Under the pieces are notes generated by a model. That model ran no database searches and was not told where the DNA came from. It saw nothing but the letters and a program-made list of their open reading frames with translations. 64,000 nucleotides of DNA from Gilichinskyi gelida (GTDB lineage: Bacteria; Acidobacteriota; Thermoanaerobaculia; Gp7-AA8), in the NCBI GenBank assembly GCA_038040385.1, contig JBBPII010000009.1, positions 175,031-239,030 on the forward strand. The letters run 5' to 3'. The translations under genes were made by a program, and so were the position numbers. Below are positions 26,794 to 35,229 of the stretch, one piece after another (position 1 is the first letter of the stretch; every line of letters starts with the position of its first letter).

Positions 26794-27477
26794 ATGCCTC
26801 GCCCCCTCGCCCTACTCCTCATCCTCCTCCTCGCCGCCTGCGCCTCCACCCCCGGCCCGCCCACCGAGCCGAATGACCGCGAGTGGGGGCTGCTGGCCGC
26901 GGACTATGCCTGGATCGAGTCGTTGCGGAAGGGGCAGCCGGCGCCGCCGGCGAACGCGTCGCGCAAGCAGATGATCGAGATCACGCTCGCCAATCTGCAG
27001 AAGATCGAGCCGGCGCTCAACGCCTTTACCGCCAAGGCTTCCGAGTATTACGAGCGGACCCACGACCCGCGCGCGGCGCAGGTGCTGGCGCGCGAGAAGG
27101 TCATCATGGGCGACCACTACTTCGGCATCCTTTCGCGCTACGACCGCGCCCTGCAGGAGTACCGCACCGCCTCGACCATCGATCCCGCGAACGCCGACAT
27201 CAAGCAGCGCATCGCCATGGCCGAGTCGCGGCGTTTCGTCCTCATGTCGACGTTCGCGACGGTGAAGAACGGCATGAAAGAGGACGATGTCCGCCGGCTC
27301 CTCGGCCTGCCGCGCGAGGACTGGATCAAGCAAGTGGTGCAGAACAATCGCGTCTACTCCGTTTGGATTTATCCGAAGGAGGACGGAGGCGCGTCGGCCA
27401 TCTACTTTGACAACGGCGTCGTTTATCACACAAACTGGAACGCCGCCGCTCCCCCAGTGGCGGCCTCTACCATGTGA
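26794..27477 (+). CDS. lipoprotein with TPR-like helices
   Basis: A 227-residue lipoprotein (MPRPLALLLILLLAAC, lipobox LAAC). The middle is helical and TPR-like (YDRALQEYRTASTIDPANADIKQRI, of the tetratricopeptide type); the C-terminal 70 residues (VKNGMKEDDVRRLLGLPREDW...YFDNGVVYHTNW) resemble a BamE/SmpA-like lipoprotein fold. This suggests a role in envelope assembly, without proof. Start ATG 26794 is preceded by TACAAT (26779-26784), 9 bases away. The SPOR-domain gene follows after 13 bases. Confidence 0.75.
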   Translation: MPRPLALLLILLLAACASTPGPPTEPNDREWGLLAADYAWIESLRKGQPAPPANASRKQMIEITLANLQKIEPALNAFTAKASEYYERTHDPRAAQVLAREKVIMGDHYFGILSRYDRALQEYRTASTIDPANADIKQRIAMAESRRFVLMSTFATVKNGMKEDDVRRLLGLPREDWIKQVVQNNRVYSVWIYPKEDGGASAIYFDNGVVYHTNWNAAAPPVAASTM

Positions 27478-27490
27478 CGGGAGGGTGTGC

Positions 27491-28102
27491 ATGACCAACG
27501 ACGAAGCGCTCCACGACGACCAATCATCCCACTACGAAATATCGCTCACCGCCGGACAGGCCTTCATGGCCTTCGTCCTGCTGCTGCTCTCCCTCGCCGC
27601 CTCGTTCGCCTTCGGCCTGATGATCGGCCGCGGCCAGACCGACGAACGGCTGGTGGTCCGCAAGGAGCCGGCGATCATCAACGAGGGGAGCGTCATCGCG
27701 GCGAAGAAGAACGAAGGGAAGCTCGTGGAGCTGGGCATCGGCAACGACGACTTCAAATTGAAGACCGACACCATGATCGATCCGGCGGCGCTGATCGAGA
27801 CCGCCACGGCCAGCGTGGCCGGAGTGGCCGCGCCTACACCGACAATCACCGAGCAACCCAGTAACCCAGCACCCCAGCAACCCGCCTACGCGCAAATTCT
27901 CTCGACCGTCGATCAGAAGACCGCCGACACCCTCGCCGCGAAACTGATCGACAACGGTTTCAACACCGCGTACGTGGAGCGCGGCACGACCGACAAGGGG
28001 ACGGCGTTCCGCGTCCGCGTGAAGTTCGCGACCGAGGCCGAAGCGCGCGCGGCGGAAGCGAAGCTGCGCGAGTTTTCGAAGGATGTCTGGATCGTGAAGT
28101 GA
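27491..28102 (+). CDS. SPOR-domain membrane protein
   Basis: A 203-residue bitopic membrane protein: cytoplasmic N-terminus, one membrane helix (about residues 20-45, FMAFVLLLLSLAASFAFGLM), a linker, and a C-terminal SPOR domain (YAQILSTVDQKTADTLAAKL...). SPOR domains bind denuded septal peptidoglycan, so a cell-division role is likely. Part of the linker (TEQPSNPAPQQP) is encoded by an octamer repeat at 27853-27883. The AlkD-like gene starts in its stop codon. Confidence 0.85.
   Translation: MTNDEALHDDQSSHYEISLTAGQAFMAFVLLLLSLAASFAFGLMIGRGQTDERLVVRKEPAIINEGSVIAAKKNEGKLVELGIGNDDFKLKTDTMIDPAALIETATASVAGVAAPTPTITEQPSNPAPQQPAYAQILSTVDQKTADTLAAKLIDNGFNTAYVERGTTDKGTAFRVRVKFATEAEARAAEAKLREFSKDVWIVK
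27853..27883. repeat. octamer direct repeats inside the SPOR gene
   Basis: Units of the AACCCAGY type repeated about three and a half times without an inverted partner arm. Related to the GGGTTGC/GCAACCC ends of the array at 26700-26777. Confidence 0.6.
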
Positions 28103-28830
28103 GCGCCCGGGCCGTCGAGCGGCGCCTGCGCGCCCTCGGCGATCCCGAACGCGCCAAGCACAGCCTCCGCTTCTTCCGCACCGGTCCCGGCGAGTACGGC
28201 GAAGGCGACCGCTTTATCGGCCTGACCGTCCCCGTCATCCGCACCCAGGCCCGCGAGCTGAAGGACGCCCCGCTCGATACGCTTGCCGGCCTGCTGCAGT
28301 CGCCATGGCACGAGGTGCGGCTGCTCGCGCTGGTCGTCCTGGTGGCGCAGTACCGGCGCGGCGGCGAGGAGCAGCGCGAGGCGATTTACCGGCTGTACCT
28401 GAATAGTACGAATCGTACTAATAGCTGGGACCTGGTCGACGTCTCCGCCGCCGACATCGTCGGCGCGCATTTGCGCGACCGCGACCGCTCCACGCTCGAC
28501 CGGCTGGCGCGATCGTCGTCGCTCTGGGAGCGGCGGATCGCCATCATCGCTACCTTGCATTTCATCCGCCGCGGCGAATTCGCCGACACCCTGCGCATCG
28601 CCGCCATCCTCATCGCCGACGCCGAGGATCTCATCCACAAAGCGGTGGGATGGATGCTGCGCGAGGTCGGCAAGCGCGATCGCGAAGCGGAGGAGACCTT
28701 CCTGCGGCGGTACGCTTCGCGCATGCCTCGTACTATGCTCCGCTACGCGATCGAGCGCTTCCCGGAGCGGTTGCGCAGGCAATACCTGACATGGCCAGCG
28801 ACAAAAGCAAGACCACCACGCCGCAGCTAG
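28099..28830 (+). CDS. AlkD-like DNA alkylation repair protein
   Basis: A 243-residue HEAT-like repeat protein of the AlkC/AlkD family, DNA glycosylases removing bulky or cationic alkylated bases. Matches include RFFRTGPGEYGEGDRFIGLTVP, NSWDLVDVSAADIVG, LWERRIAIIATLHFIR and KAVGWMLREVGKRD. A micro-palindrome (28404-28420) inserts NSTNRTN just before the conserved WDLVD segment. GTG start overlaps the SPOR stop (GTGA); the 3' end overlaps the LOG-family gene by 40 bases. Confidence 0.9.
   Translation: MSARAVERRLRALGDPERAKHSLRFFRTGPGEYGEGDRFIGLTVPVIRTQARELKDAPLDTLAGLLQSPWHEVRLLALVVLVAQYRRGGEEQREAIYRLYLNSTNRTNSWDLVDVSAADIVGAHLRDRDRSTLDRLARSSSLWERRIAIIATLHFIRRGEFADTLRIAAILIADAEDLIHKAVGWMLREVGKRDREAEETFLRRYASRMPRTMLRYAIERFPERLRRQYLTWPATKARPPRRS
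28404..28420. repeat. micro-palindrome in the AlkD-like gene
   Basis: TAGTACG-AAT-CGTACTA with 7-bp perfect arms; nearly the same core as 22139-22161. Read in frame immediately before a conserved motif. Confidence 0.62.
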
Positions 28831-29567
28831 AGGTCCTTCGCAAGGGGCAGAAGCGGAAGAAGTCGCAGATCGATCCCGCGCACATCCTCGACAAGGCCAT
28901 CTACCAGCTCTGGGAGACCATCAACGATCTCGACCAGATCCAGCCGGAGCGCGTGGAGCACTACCGCGTCTCGGTTTTCGGCAGCTCGCGCATCCAGCGC
29001 GGCGATCCGATCTACGAAGAGGTGAAGAAGCTCTGCTTCGAGCTGGCGAAGATGGGGGCGGACATCGTCACCGGCGGGGGACCGGGCCTGATGGAAGCGG
29101 CCAACAGCGGCGCCAGGGAAGGTCAGGTCAACAGCCGCTCGCGCTCCTTCGGGCTGGCCATCCACCTCCCGACGGAAGAATCGGCGAATCCGTTCGTGGA
29201 CAAGGTCTTTCGCCATCGCACGTTTTTCTCGCGCCTGCATCACTTCATCCGGCTGTCGTCGGCGTTCATCGTCTTTCCCGGTGGCATCGGCACGGCGCTG
29301 GAGCTGTTCATGGTGTGGCAGCTCCTGCAGGTGAAGCACGTCAGGGAGCATCCGTTGATCCTGGTCGGTACAATGTGGGACGGTCTGATCGCCTGGATCC
29401 AGCAGACGATGATTCAGCGCGGGCTGGTCAGCCCGCCCGACATGGAGACAGTCTCGGTGGTGGGGTCCTCCGAGGAGGCCATCCCGATCATCCGCGCCTC
29501 GTTCGAGCGGTTTAAACAGGAGAAGGATTCGAATGCCCACGCAGGAGCAGATTCTCGAGGCGCTTAA
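28791..29567 (+). CDS. LOG-family (TIGR00730) Rossmann-fold protein
   Basis: A 258-residue protein with the two LOG signature motifs: GGGPGLMEAANSGA and PGGIGTALELFMVWQ. LOG proteins are nucleoside 5'-monophosphate phosphoribohydrolases, first known as cytokinin-activating enzymes in plants. Bacterial members may recycle nucleotides. This one carries N- and C-terminal extensions beyond the roughly 190-residue core. Start ATG 28791 lies inside the AlkD-like gene; the end overlaps the Mrp gene by 35 bases. Confidence 0.9.
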   Translation: MASDKSKTTTPQLEVLRKGQKRKKSQIDPAHILDKAIYQLWETINDLDQIQPERVEHYRVSVFGSSRIQRGDPIYEEVKKLCFELAKMGADIVTGGGPGLMEAANSGAREGQVNSRSRSFGLAIHLPTEESANPFVDKVFRHRTFFSRLHHFIRLSSAFIVFPGGIGTALELFMVWQLLQVKHVREHPLILVGTMWDGLIAWIQQTMIQRGLVSPPDMETVSVVGSSEEAIPIIRASFERFKQEKDSNAHAGADSRGA

Positions 29568-30630
29568 GACCGTCAAGTTTCCGGGGTTGTCGCGCGACAT
29601 CGTGTCGTTCGGCTTCGTGAAGGACCTCAAGGTCGAGGGCGGCGACGTCTCGTTCACCGTCCACTTCCAGACCGAGAACCCGAGCGCCGGACAGCAGATC
29701 GCGCGCGACTCCGAGGCCGCCGTGCGCACCATCGACGGCGTGACGAATGTAAAAGTGAAGATCGACGTCGCGTCGCGGCAGGCCGCCGCGCCGGCCGGCG
29801 GCGGGCAGGGGGGGCTCCTGCCGGGCGTGAAGTACAAGATCGCCGTCGCATCCGGGAAGGGAGGCGTCGGCAAGTCGACAGTCTCCACGAATCTCGCCCT
29901 CGCCCTGCGCGACATGGGCTACTCCGTCGGCATGCTCGACGCCGACATCTACGGTCCGTCGCAGCAGATGATGCTCGGCATCGCCGGACATCCGCAGATC
30001 GACGAGACCGACGAGAAGATCATGCCGATGGAGAACCACGGCATCAAGACCATGTCCCTCGGCCTGATCACCGATCCCGACACGCCGGTGATCTGGCGCG
30101 GGCCGATGGTGATGAAGGCGCTCGATCAGTTCCTCAGCGACGTGAAGTGGGGCACGCTCGACTTCATGATCATCGACCTGCCGCCCGGCACCGGCGACGC
30201 GCAGCTCACCATGACCCAGAAGGTGCCGCTGAGCGGGGCGGTGGTGGTGACCACGCCGCAGGACGTGGCGCTCATCGACGCGCGCAAAGGGCTGGCCATG
30301 TTCCGCAAGGTCAACGTGCCGGTCCTCGGCATCATCGAGAACATGAGCTACTACATCTGCCGCCACTGCGGCGAGCGCGAGGAGATCTTCGGCCACGGCG
30401 GCGGCCGCCGCACTGCCGAGATGCTCGGCGTGCCGTTCCTCGGCGAGGTGCCGCTCGATCCGAAGGTGGTGGTGGGCGGCGACAGCGGCGAGCCGATCGT
30501 GATCCTCGCTCCGGACTCGACGGCGGCGCAGGCCTTCCGCGAGATCGCGAAAACGATCGTGGGACAGATGGAGTCGGGCATGGCCGGCCACACGCACGAC
30601 CACGAGCACGATCACGCCCACGCGCATTGA
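29533..30630 (+). CDS. Mrp/ApbC/NBP35-family P-loop ATPase
   Basis: A 365-residue Fe-S cluster carrier or assembly ATPase. Residues 1-85 form a MIP18/DUF59-like domain (LSRDIVSFGFVKDLKVEGGDV). The ATPase has the deviant Walker A ASGKGGVGKSTVSTNLA, the switch DADIYGPSQ, and the conserved CxxC (YICRHCGE) that binds the bridging cluster. The last 16 residues form a His-rich tail (HTHDHEHDHAHAH), a possible metal-binding extension that many relatives lack. It overlaps the LOG gene, and its stop overlaps the start of a broken gene (TGATG). Confidence 0.93.
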   Translation: MPTQEQILEALKTVKFPGLSRDIVSFGFVKDLKVEGGDVSFTVHFQTENPSAGQQIARDSEAAVRTIDGVTNVKVKIDVASRQAAAPAGGGQGGLLPGVKYKIAVASGKGGVGKSTVSTNLALALRDMGYSVGMLDADIYGPSQQMMLGIAGHPQIDETDEKIMPMENHGIKTMSLGLITDPDTPVIWRGPMVMKALDQFLSDVKWGTLDFMIIDLPPGTGDAQLTMTQKVPLSGAVVVTTPQDVALIDARKGLAMFRKVNVPVLGIIENMSYYICRHCGEREEIFGHGGGRRTAEMLGVPFLGEVPLDPKVVVGGDSGEPIVILAPDSTAAQAFREIAKTIVGQMESGMAGHTHDHEHDHAHAH

Positions 30631-30974
30631 TGCCGAGCGCCGAGATCCGCTGCCGGTACGACGAGGCTCTGGCGTCGCTGGCGACGCGAGGTTCATGTCG
30701 CGCTACTCGCGAAGAAGCTCGCCCGCCGCCTCGGCTACCCCGAGGTCACCGTACGGGTCGACGAGAACGGAATCAGCTTCAGCCTGCCGTCGCAGCAGTC
30801 GACGTCCGCGTGGTCGCTGCCCCGCGCCCTCTGGCGCTTCGACGAGTCTGGCTCTTCTTCCCATACGGCGTGACCGCCACGTACACGGCGATGCCCGTGG
30901 CGGCAATGACCGAGGAGTTCCGCGAGCTGGTGCTCGCCGGGCTGCGGGCGGGCGGGGCTACGGTTCGGCCTTGA
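30630..30974 (+). pseudogene. small frameshifted gene after mrp
   Basis: ATG 30630 overlaps the mrp stop. Frame 1 reads MPSAEIRCRYDEALASLATRG. From about 30691 the plausible sequence moves to another frame (VHVALLAKKLARRLGYPEVT, then VRVDENGISFSLP). From about 30846 it returns to the first frame (VWLFFPYGVTATYTAM through EEFRELVLAGLRAGG) and stops at 30974. The parts join into one protein of roughly 115 residues interrupted by two compensating frame changes. Either a pseudogene or assembly errors. I do not recognise the family. Confidence 0.5.
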
Positions 30975-31070
30975 GGAGCGCCGGCGTCCTCGCCGGCTGG
31001 CCCGCAGGCGTCTCGCCTGCGGTGGCGGGACGCCGCCGGTCCAGCCGCCGGGACGGCGGCGTTCCGAGTG
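30975..31070. repeat. GGA-core palindrome cluster, copy 1
   Basis: Begins GGAGCGCCGGCGTCC and contains several hairpins whose stems meet at a GGCG-GGA-CGCC-type core, with different stems each time (GCCGGC, CCGCAGGC, CCGCC). Ends with GGCGTTCCGAGTG. It lies between the broken gene and the patatin gene, both ending here. Confidence 0.72.
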
Positions 31071-31072
31071 TT

Positions 31073-32299
31073 TTACACCGCGGCGATCGCCGCTTGCGCC
31101 GGGCGGCCGAGGAAAGCGCGGAGGTCGGCGGCGCGGCTGGCGGCGTCGCGTTCGCCCATGCTGATGAGCAGCTCGAGGTAGCGCGGCTCGAACATCAGCA
31201 TGGAGACCAGATCGGCGGAGTCTGTCTCGCGCGAGCCGACGGAGCGCATGAACAGCTTCATGGTCCACGGCAGGTACTTCTCATACTCGGCGGCCAGGCG
31301 GCCGATGTCCTCCGACGGCCGCAGCACGCAGAGATCGATCGGCTTGAAGCCGTCGCGGTCCTCGTGCGGGAGCTTGCGGATCATCTCGTTCAGCCGCTGC
31401 ATACGCACCACGTCTTCGTCGATGACGTCGAGGAAAATCGCGTTGAGGAGCTGACCGATGATCTGCGCGGCGGGGGGGTAGCCCCTGACCACCGGCGTGT
31501 TGGCCTCGGCGGCGGTGCGCTGGTAGCCGGTGGACATGGCGATGATGCGGCGCGCGCCGAGGTGCACGGCGGCGGAGAGCGGCGCGGAGAGACGGATGCC
31601 GCCGTCGCCGTACCAGCGGTCGCGGATGCGCACGGCGGGAAAGACGAACGGGAGGGAGGCGGAGGCCAGCACGTGCTCGACGGTCATCTCCGTCGGCGCG
31701 CTGCGGCGGTTCGGCCCTTCGAAGATGTCGAGCGCACGCCCCTGCACCCACCGGACGCTCTGGCCGGTGGTGTAGTCGAGCGTCATCAGCGACACCGCCT
31801 TCAACGTTCCCTCTTCGAGATTTCGGCGGACGCCCTCGATCGGCTGATTGCGGTACGGCGTGTCGAGGACACGACGCAGCGTCGCGGCCAGCGGACCGGC
31901 ATTGAGCATTCCGCGCGGACGGCTGCCGAGGCGCGGTAAGGCGAGCTTGAGCGCGGTGCGGAACGGCACCAGCGCCGCGTAATTGGGGCGGAAGACGTGA
32001 TGGCACTCCAGCTCGCGCCAGAGGCTCACCAGCCGGTCCGTGCGCGCGCGGAGCGACCCTTGGTGCGCGGCGAGAAACATGGCGTTGATCGCGCCGGCGG
32101 AGACGCCGGTGATGATCTGGAATTGCAGGTCGGGGAAGACGGCGGCAAGGCCCTTGAGCAGCCCCACCTGGTACGCCGCGCGGGCCCCACCGCCGGTGAG
32201 CATGACCGCGAGATCGCCCGGCGTTTCCTCGAACGTTTTCGGCACGAAGACTTCCGACAAAGCCATTCCAAAGCTCAGCCATTTCAAATGCTTTGCCAT
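31073..32299 (-). CDS. patatin-like phospholipase
   Basis: A 408-residue serine acyl hydrolase. The patatin signature is complete: oxyanion segment VMLTGGGARAAYQVGLLKG, nucleophile elbow GVSAGAINAMF, and the catalytic Asp in WYGDGGIRLSAPL. It would release fatty acids from phospholipids. No signal peptide or membrane helix is evident, so it is likely cytoplasmic or peripheral. Start is ATG 32299; Met 12 is an alternative. Transcribed away from glpD, with about 37 bases between the starts. Confidence 0.93.
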   Translation of the reverse strand: MAKHLKWLSFGMALSEVFVPKTFEETPGDLAVMLTGGGARAAYQVGLLKGLAAVFPDLQFQIITGVSAGAINAMFLAAHQGSLRARTDRLVSLWRELECHHVFRPNYAALVPFRTALKLALPRLGSRPRGMLNAGPLAATLRRVLDTPYRNQPIEGVRRNLEEGTLKAVSLMTLDYTTGQSVRWVQGRALDIFEGPNRRSAPTEMTVEHVLASASLPFVFPAVRIRDRWYGDGGIRLSAPLSAAVHLGARRIIAMSTGYQRTAAEANTPVVRGYPPAAQIIGQLLNAIFLDVIDEDVVRMQRLNEMIRKLPHEDRDGFKPIDLCVLRPSEDIGRLAAEYEKYLPWTMKLFMRSVGSRETDSADLVSMLMFEPRYLELLISMGERDAASRAADLRAFLGRPAQAAIAAV

Positions 32300-32336
32300 C
32301 TTTTGCGCGGGGTGAGAAACCGCTTAGGATGCCGGG

Positions 32337-33482
32337 GTGCGCGTCGCTGTGATCGGGGGTGGCATCAACGGCGCCGGGATCGCGTGGGAGCTGGCGCGGA
32401 AGGACTACCGGGTCACCCTCTTCGACAAGGGCCGCTGCGGCGCGCAGACGTCGTCCCGGACGACGAAAATGATTCACGGCGGCATCCGCTACCTCGAGCA
32501 CCTTCACTTTCGCCTGGTGCGCGAGTCGCTGCGTGATCGCGCCTGGCTGTTGGAGCAGTTGCCGCAGCTCGTGAAGCCGGTGGAGATCCTCATCCCGATC
32601 TACGCCGACAGCCCCCGGTCACGGCTGATGATTCGCGCCGGACTGCTCCTCTACGACCTCCTGGCCGGACGCGCAAATATCTCGAAACACAAGCGATGGA
32701 GCGTGGCCGACCTCCTCGCTCGCGTGCCGCTGCAGCGCGGCCGGCTCCGCGGCGGCTTCAGCTTCTGGGACGCGCAGGTCGACGACTACGCCCTGGTGCG
32801 CACCGTCGTCGCCTCCGCCGCCAGCGAGGGGGCGGTGGTGCGCGAGGAGACGCCGGTGGTCGCGCTGGAGCACCGCCCCGACCGCTGGGTGGTCCGCACC
32901 GCGGCCGGCGACGAGTCGTCGCACGACTTCGTGGTCAACGCCGCCGGCCCATGGATGAACGAGCTGCTGGCGTCGAACGCCATCCGGTCGCGCTATCAAC
33001 TGTCGCTCGTGCGCGGCTCGCATCTGGTGCTGAAGCATCGCGTCAGCGACGCGGGACTGCTGCTGCAGTCGACCAGCGACCGGCGGGTCTTTTTCGTGCT
33101 GCCGTGGAAGGGAGCGACGCTCGTGGGGACGACCGAGGTCATTCACCGCGCGCCGCTCGACGGCGTCACGCCCACGGACGAAGAGATCGACTACCTGGTG
33201 CAGCGCTTCAACCACTACCTGGCGACGCCGATCGGCCGCGGCGACATCGCCTCGACCTTCGCCGGCGTGCGGCCGCTGGTCGGTCGCGCGGCGAACCCCA
33301 GCGCCATCGCGCGCGAATATCGCCTGGTCCGGCGCGGCAACATGATCAACGTCTTCGGCGGAAAGCTGACGACGTTCCGCTCGTTGGCGCGCAAGGTGGG
33401 GATGCGCGTCGACAACTACTTCGGCCGCCCGCGTCCGGCGCGCGAAGCGCGGTTCGTCGTCGATACAATGGCCGGCGCATGA
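32337..33482 (+). CDS. glpD: FAD-dependent glycerol-3-phosphate dehydrogenase
   Basis: A 381-residue flavoenzyme oxidising glycerol-3-phosphate to DHAP with electrons passed to quinone. Visible: dinucleotide-binding VAVIGGGINGAGIAWELARK, GAQTSSRTTKMIHGGIRYLE (the SSR.TK..HGG.RYLE signature) and FVVNAAGPWMNELL. It ends after VFGGKLTTFRSLARK, lacking the C-terminal helical domain of longer GlpD proteins, so it is a short form. GTG start, with TAGGAT ending 6 bases before it (32325-32330). yceH begins in its stop codon. Confidence 0.88.
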   Translation: MRVAVIGGGINGAGIAWELARKDYRVTLFDKGRCGAQTSSRTTKMIHGGIRYLEHLHFRLVRESLRDRAWLLEQLPQLVKPVEILIPIYADSPRSRLMIRAGLLLYDLLAGRANISKHKRWSVADLLARVPLQRGRLRGGFSFWDAQVDDYALVRTVVASAASEGAVVREETPVVALEHRPDRWVVRTAAGDESSHDFVVNAAGPWMNELLASNAIRSRYQLSLVRGSHLVLKHRVSDAGLLLQSTSDRRVFFVLPWKGATLVGTTEVIHRAPLDGVTPTDEEIDYLVQRFNHYLATPIGRGDIASTFAGVRPLVGRAANPSAIAREYRLVRRGNMINVFGGKLTTFRSLARKVGMRVDNYFGRPRPAREARFVVDTMAGA

Positions 33483-34153
33483 GCTACTCCTCGGTCGACA
33501 ACCTCGAAGGCGAGCGCAAGCCGCGCAAGCCCCCGGCGCGCGAGCTCGACGCAGCGGAAGTCCGCGTCCTGGGCGCGCTCATCGAGAAGCAGCTCGCCAC
33601 GCCCGAGTACTACCCGCTCACGCTCAACGCGCTGGTGGCCGCGTGCAACCAGAAGTCGAGCCGCGAACCGGTGATGGAGCTGGCGGAGGCGGACGTGCAG
33701 CGCGCGCTCGACCGCCTGCAGGATGAGAAGTTGGTGTGGAAGGTTCTCGGCGGGCGCGCCACGCGGTACGACCACAACCTCGACGCGACGTGGCAGCTCG
33801 ACCGCGCGGCGAAGGCCATCGTCGCGCTGCTCTTTTTGCGCGGAGCGCAAACGGCTGGGGAGCTGCGCTCGCGCGCCGATCGCATGCACGAGTTTGGTGC
33901 GATCGACGACGTCGAGGCGACGCTGCAGCGGCTCGCGCCGCTGGTCGCGGAACTGCCGCGCCGTCCCGGGCAGAAGGAAGCGCGCTGGACGCACATGCTG
34001 TCAGGTGTGGTGGCCGACTTCAGTCGGCCGGATCTGCCGGCTGAAGCCGGCAGCTATACCGAGCCGCTCTCCGCGCGCGTGCAGCGCCTCGAGGAGCAGG
34101 TCGCCACCCTCACCGAAGAACTGCACGCGCTGAAAACGAAGCTCGGCGAGTGA
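33479..34153 (+). CDS. yceH: YceH/DUF480 family protein
   Basis: A 224-residue cytoplasmic protein with the family opening ELDAAEVRVLGALIEKQLATPEYYPLTLNAL and ACNQKSSREPVMEL. It has two winged-helix-like domains and a C-terminal coiled coil (VQRLEEQVATLTEELHALKTKL). Molecular function is not established. A palindrome at 34034-34053 is read in frame as LPAEAGSY in the linker before the coiled coil. ATG overlaps the glpD stop (ATGA). Confidence 0.93.
   Translation: MSYSSVDNLEGERKPRKPPARELDAAEVRVLGALIEKQLATPEYYPLTLNALVAACNQKSSREPVMELAEADVQRALDRLQDEKLVWKVLGGRATRYDHNLDATWQLDRAAKAIVALLFLRGAQTAGELRSRADRMHEFGAIDDVEATLQRLAPLVAELPRRPGQKEARWTHMLSGVVADFSRPDLPAEAGSYTEPLSARVQRLEEQVATLTEELHALKTKLGE
34034..34053. 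repeat. palindrome inside yceH
   Basis: CTGCCGGCT-GA-AGCCGGCAG, 9-bp perfect arms, in frame in the linker before the C-terminal coiled coil. Confidence 0.6.
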
Positions 34154-34156
34154 CCT

Positions 34157-34226
34157 CGTCATCCTGAGCCGCGCAGACGGCGAAGGATCTCAGCGGCGGA
34201 GATCCTTCGCTTCGCTCAGGATGACG
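34157..34226. repeat. nested intergenic palindrome (CGTCATCCTGAGC family)
   Basis: Outer arms CGTCATCCTGAGC and GCTCAGGATGACG enclose inner arms CGAAGGATCTC and GAGATCCTTCG. Located between two convergent gene ends, where it could stop transcription from both sides. The sequence resembles an intergenic repeat I have seen in several environmental bacterial phyla. Confidence 0.72.
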
Positions 34227-34231
34227 GGGAG

Positions 34232-35188
34232 CTAGTCCGTCCGGGCCCGCACGAAGACGTAAATGCTCTGCGGCTTGTGTCCGTATTCGTCCGGCAGCGA
34301 CTTCGTCTTCGTGTGGTAGTCGACATTGGCGCCGATGCCGGCGCGCTTCTTCTCGCCGCGCCAGACATCGAAGATGTACCCGACCGTGACGTGCTGTCGT
34401 TCGCGGACGTTCTCCGCGCGCACCATGACCGAGTTGCGTCCCCCGTGGGCGATGGCTTCGACGCCGTAGACCGTCACCGGATCGCGGCGGGTCCAGAGCG
34501 CCGACGCGGCGACGACGCGTCCTTCGTAGCCGAGCGACGCGCTGGTGATCTTCTGCTTCGCGTCGCCGAGGCTGCCGTGCGAGGCCTGCAGCGCGACGTG
34601 GGGCACGGGGCGCAGCGTGGCCCGCGCGCTCCAGGAGTTGCCATTGAGATCGAAGACGCCTCCCTCGATCGTCAACGGACCGGTCTCGATCGCCGCAGCG
34701 GCGACGCGTTTCGCCACGTGAAACGACTCCTGCACCTCATACGCGAACGGCGCCTCGGCAAAGTCGATCGACGAGGCGCGCTGCCGGTAGGGCGTTGCGC
34801 CGAGGGGCGGATCGCCTTTCGCCGCCGCGTACAGCCGAAACGCGCGCCAGTGGAGCTGCACCGCGATCTCCTCGATCGACTCGTGGCCGGGCATGTGATC
34901 GATGAACGCGCCGCTCTGCTGGAAGAGCTGCGGGTAGCCCTCGCTGGGGACCGTGCCCTCCTCGGCGGTGAAGCGGCCGCGGAAGAGGATCGAGCCGCGG
35001 CCGCTGGCGCGCTCGGCGCCGACGATCGTCCAGTTCGTGGAGAAGACGCGGCTCTCCGGCTCGGCCGGCCCGGTCTCGCTGGCGTGGGTGAGAAACACCG
35101 CGCCGCGCCCGAACATGCGCCATTGCTGGGCGTGCGCGGACGCGGCGAGGAGAAGGGTGAACAGAAAAGCAGTTGCCCGTTTACGCAT
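34232..35188 (-). CDS. exported beta-rich protein of unknown function
   Basis: A 318-residue protein with a signal peptide (MRKRATAFLFTLLLAASAHA). The mature part has alternating hydrophobic residues and many short strands ending in an aromatic-rich C-terminus (QSIYVFVRARTD), suggesting an outer-membrane beta-barrel, but no family is recognised. A further ATG lies four codons upstream (35200); I prefer 35188 for the compact signal peptide. Stands alone between repeats. Confidence 0.65.
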   Translation of the reverse strand: MRKRATAFLFTLLLAASAHAQQWRMFGRGAVFLTHASETGPAEPESRVFSTNWTIVGAERASGRGSILFRGRFTAEEGTVPSEGYPQLFQQSGAFIDHMPGHESIEEIAVQLHWRAFRLYAAAKGDPPLGATPYRQRASSIDFAEAPFAYEVQESFHVAKRVAAAAIETGPLTIEGGVFDLNGNSWSARATLRPVPHVALQASHGSLGDAKQKITSASLGYEGRVVAASALWTRRDPVTVYGVEAIAHGGRNSVMVRAENVRERQHVTVGYIFDVWRGEKKRAGIGANVDYHTKTKSLPDEYGHKPQSIYVFVRARTD

Positions 35189-35229
35189 TCGCGCGGGCAT
35201 TGTGCAACACCGCTGCCGAGTCCGTCAGG

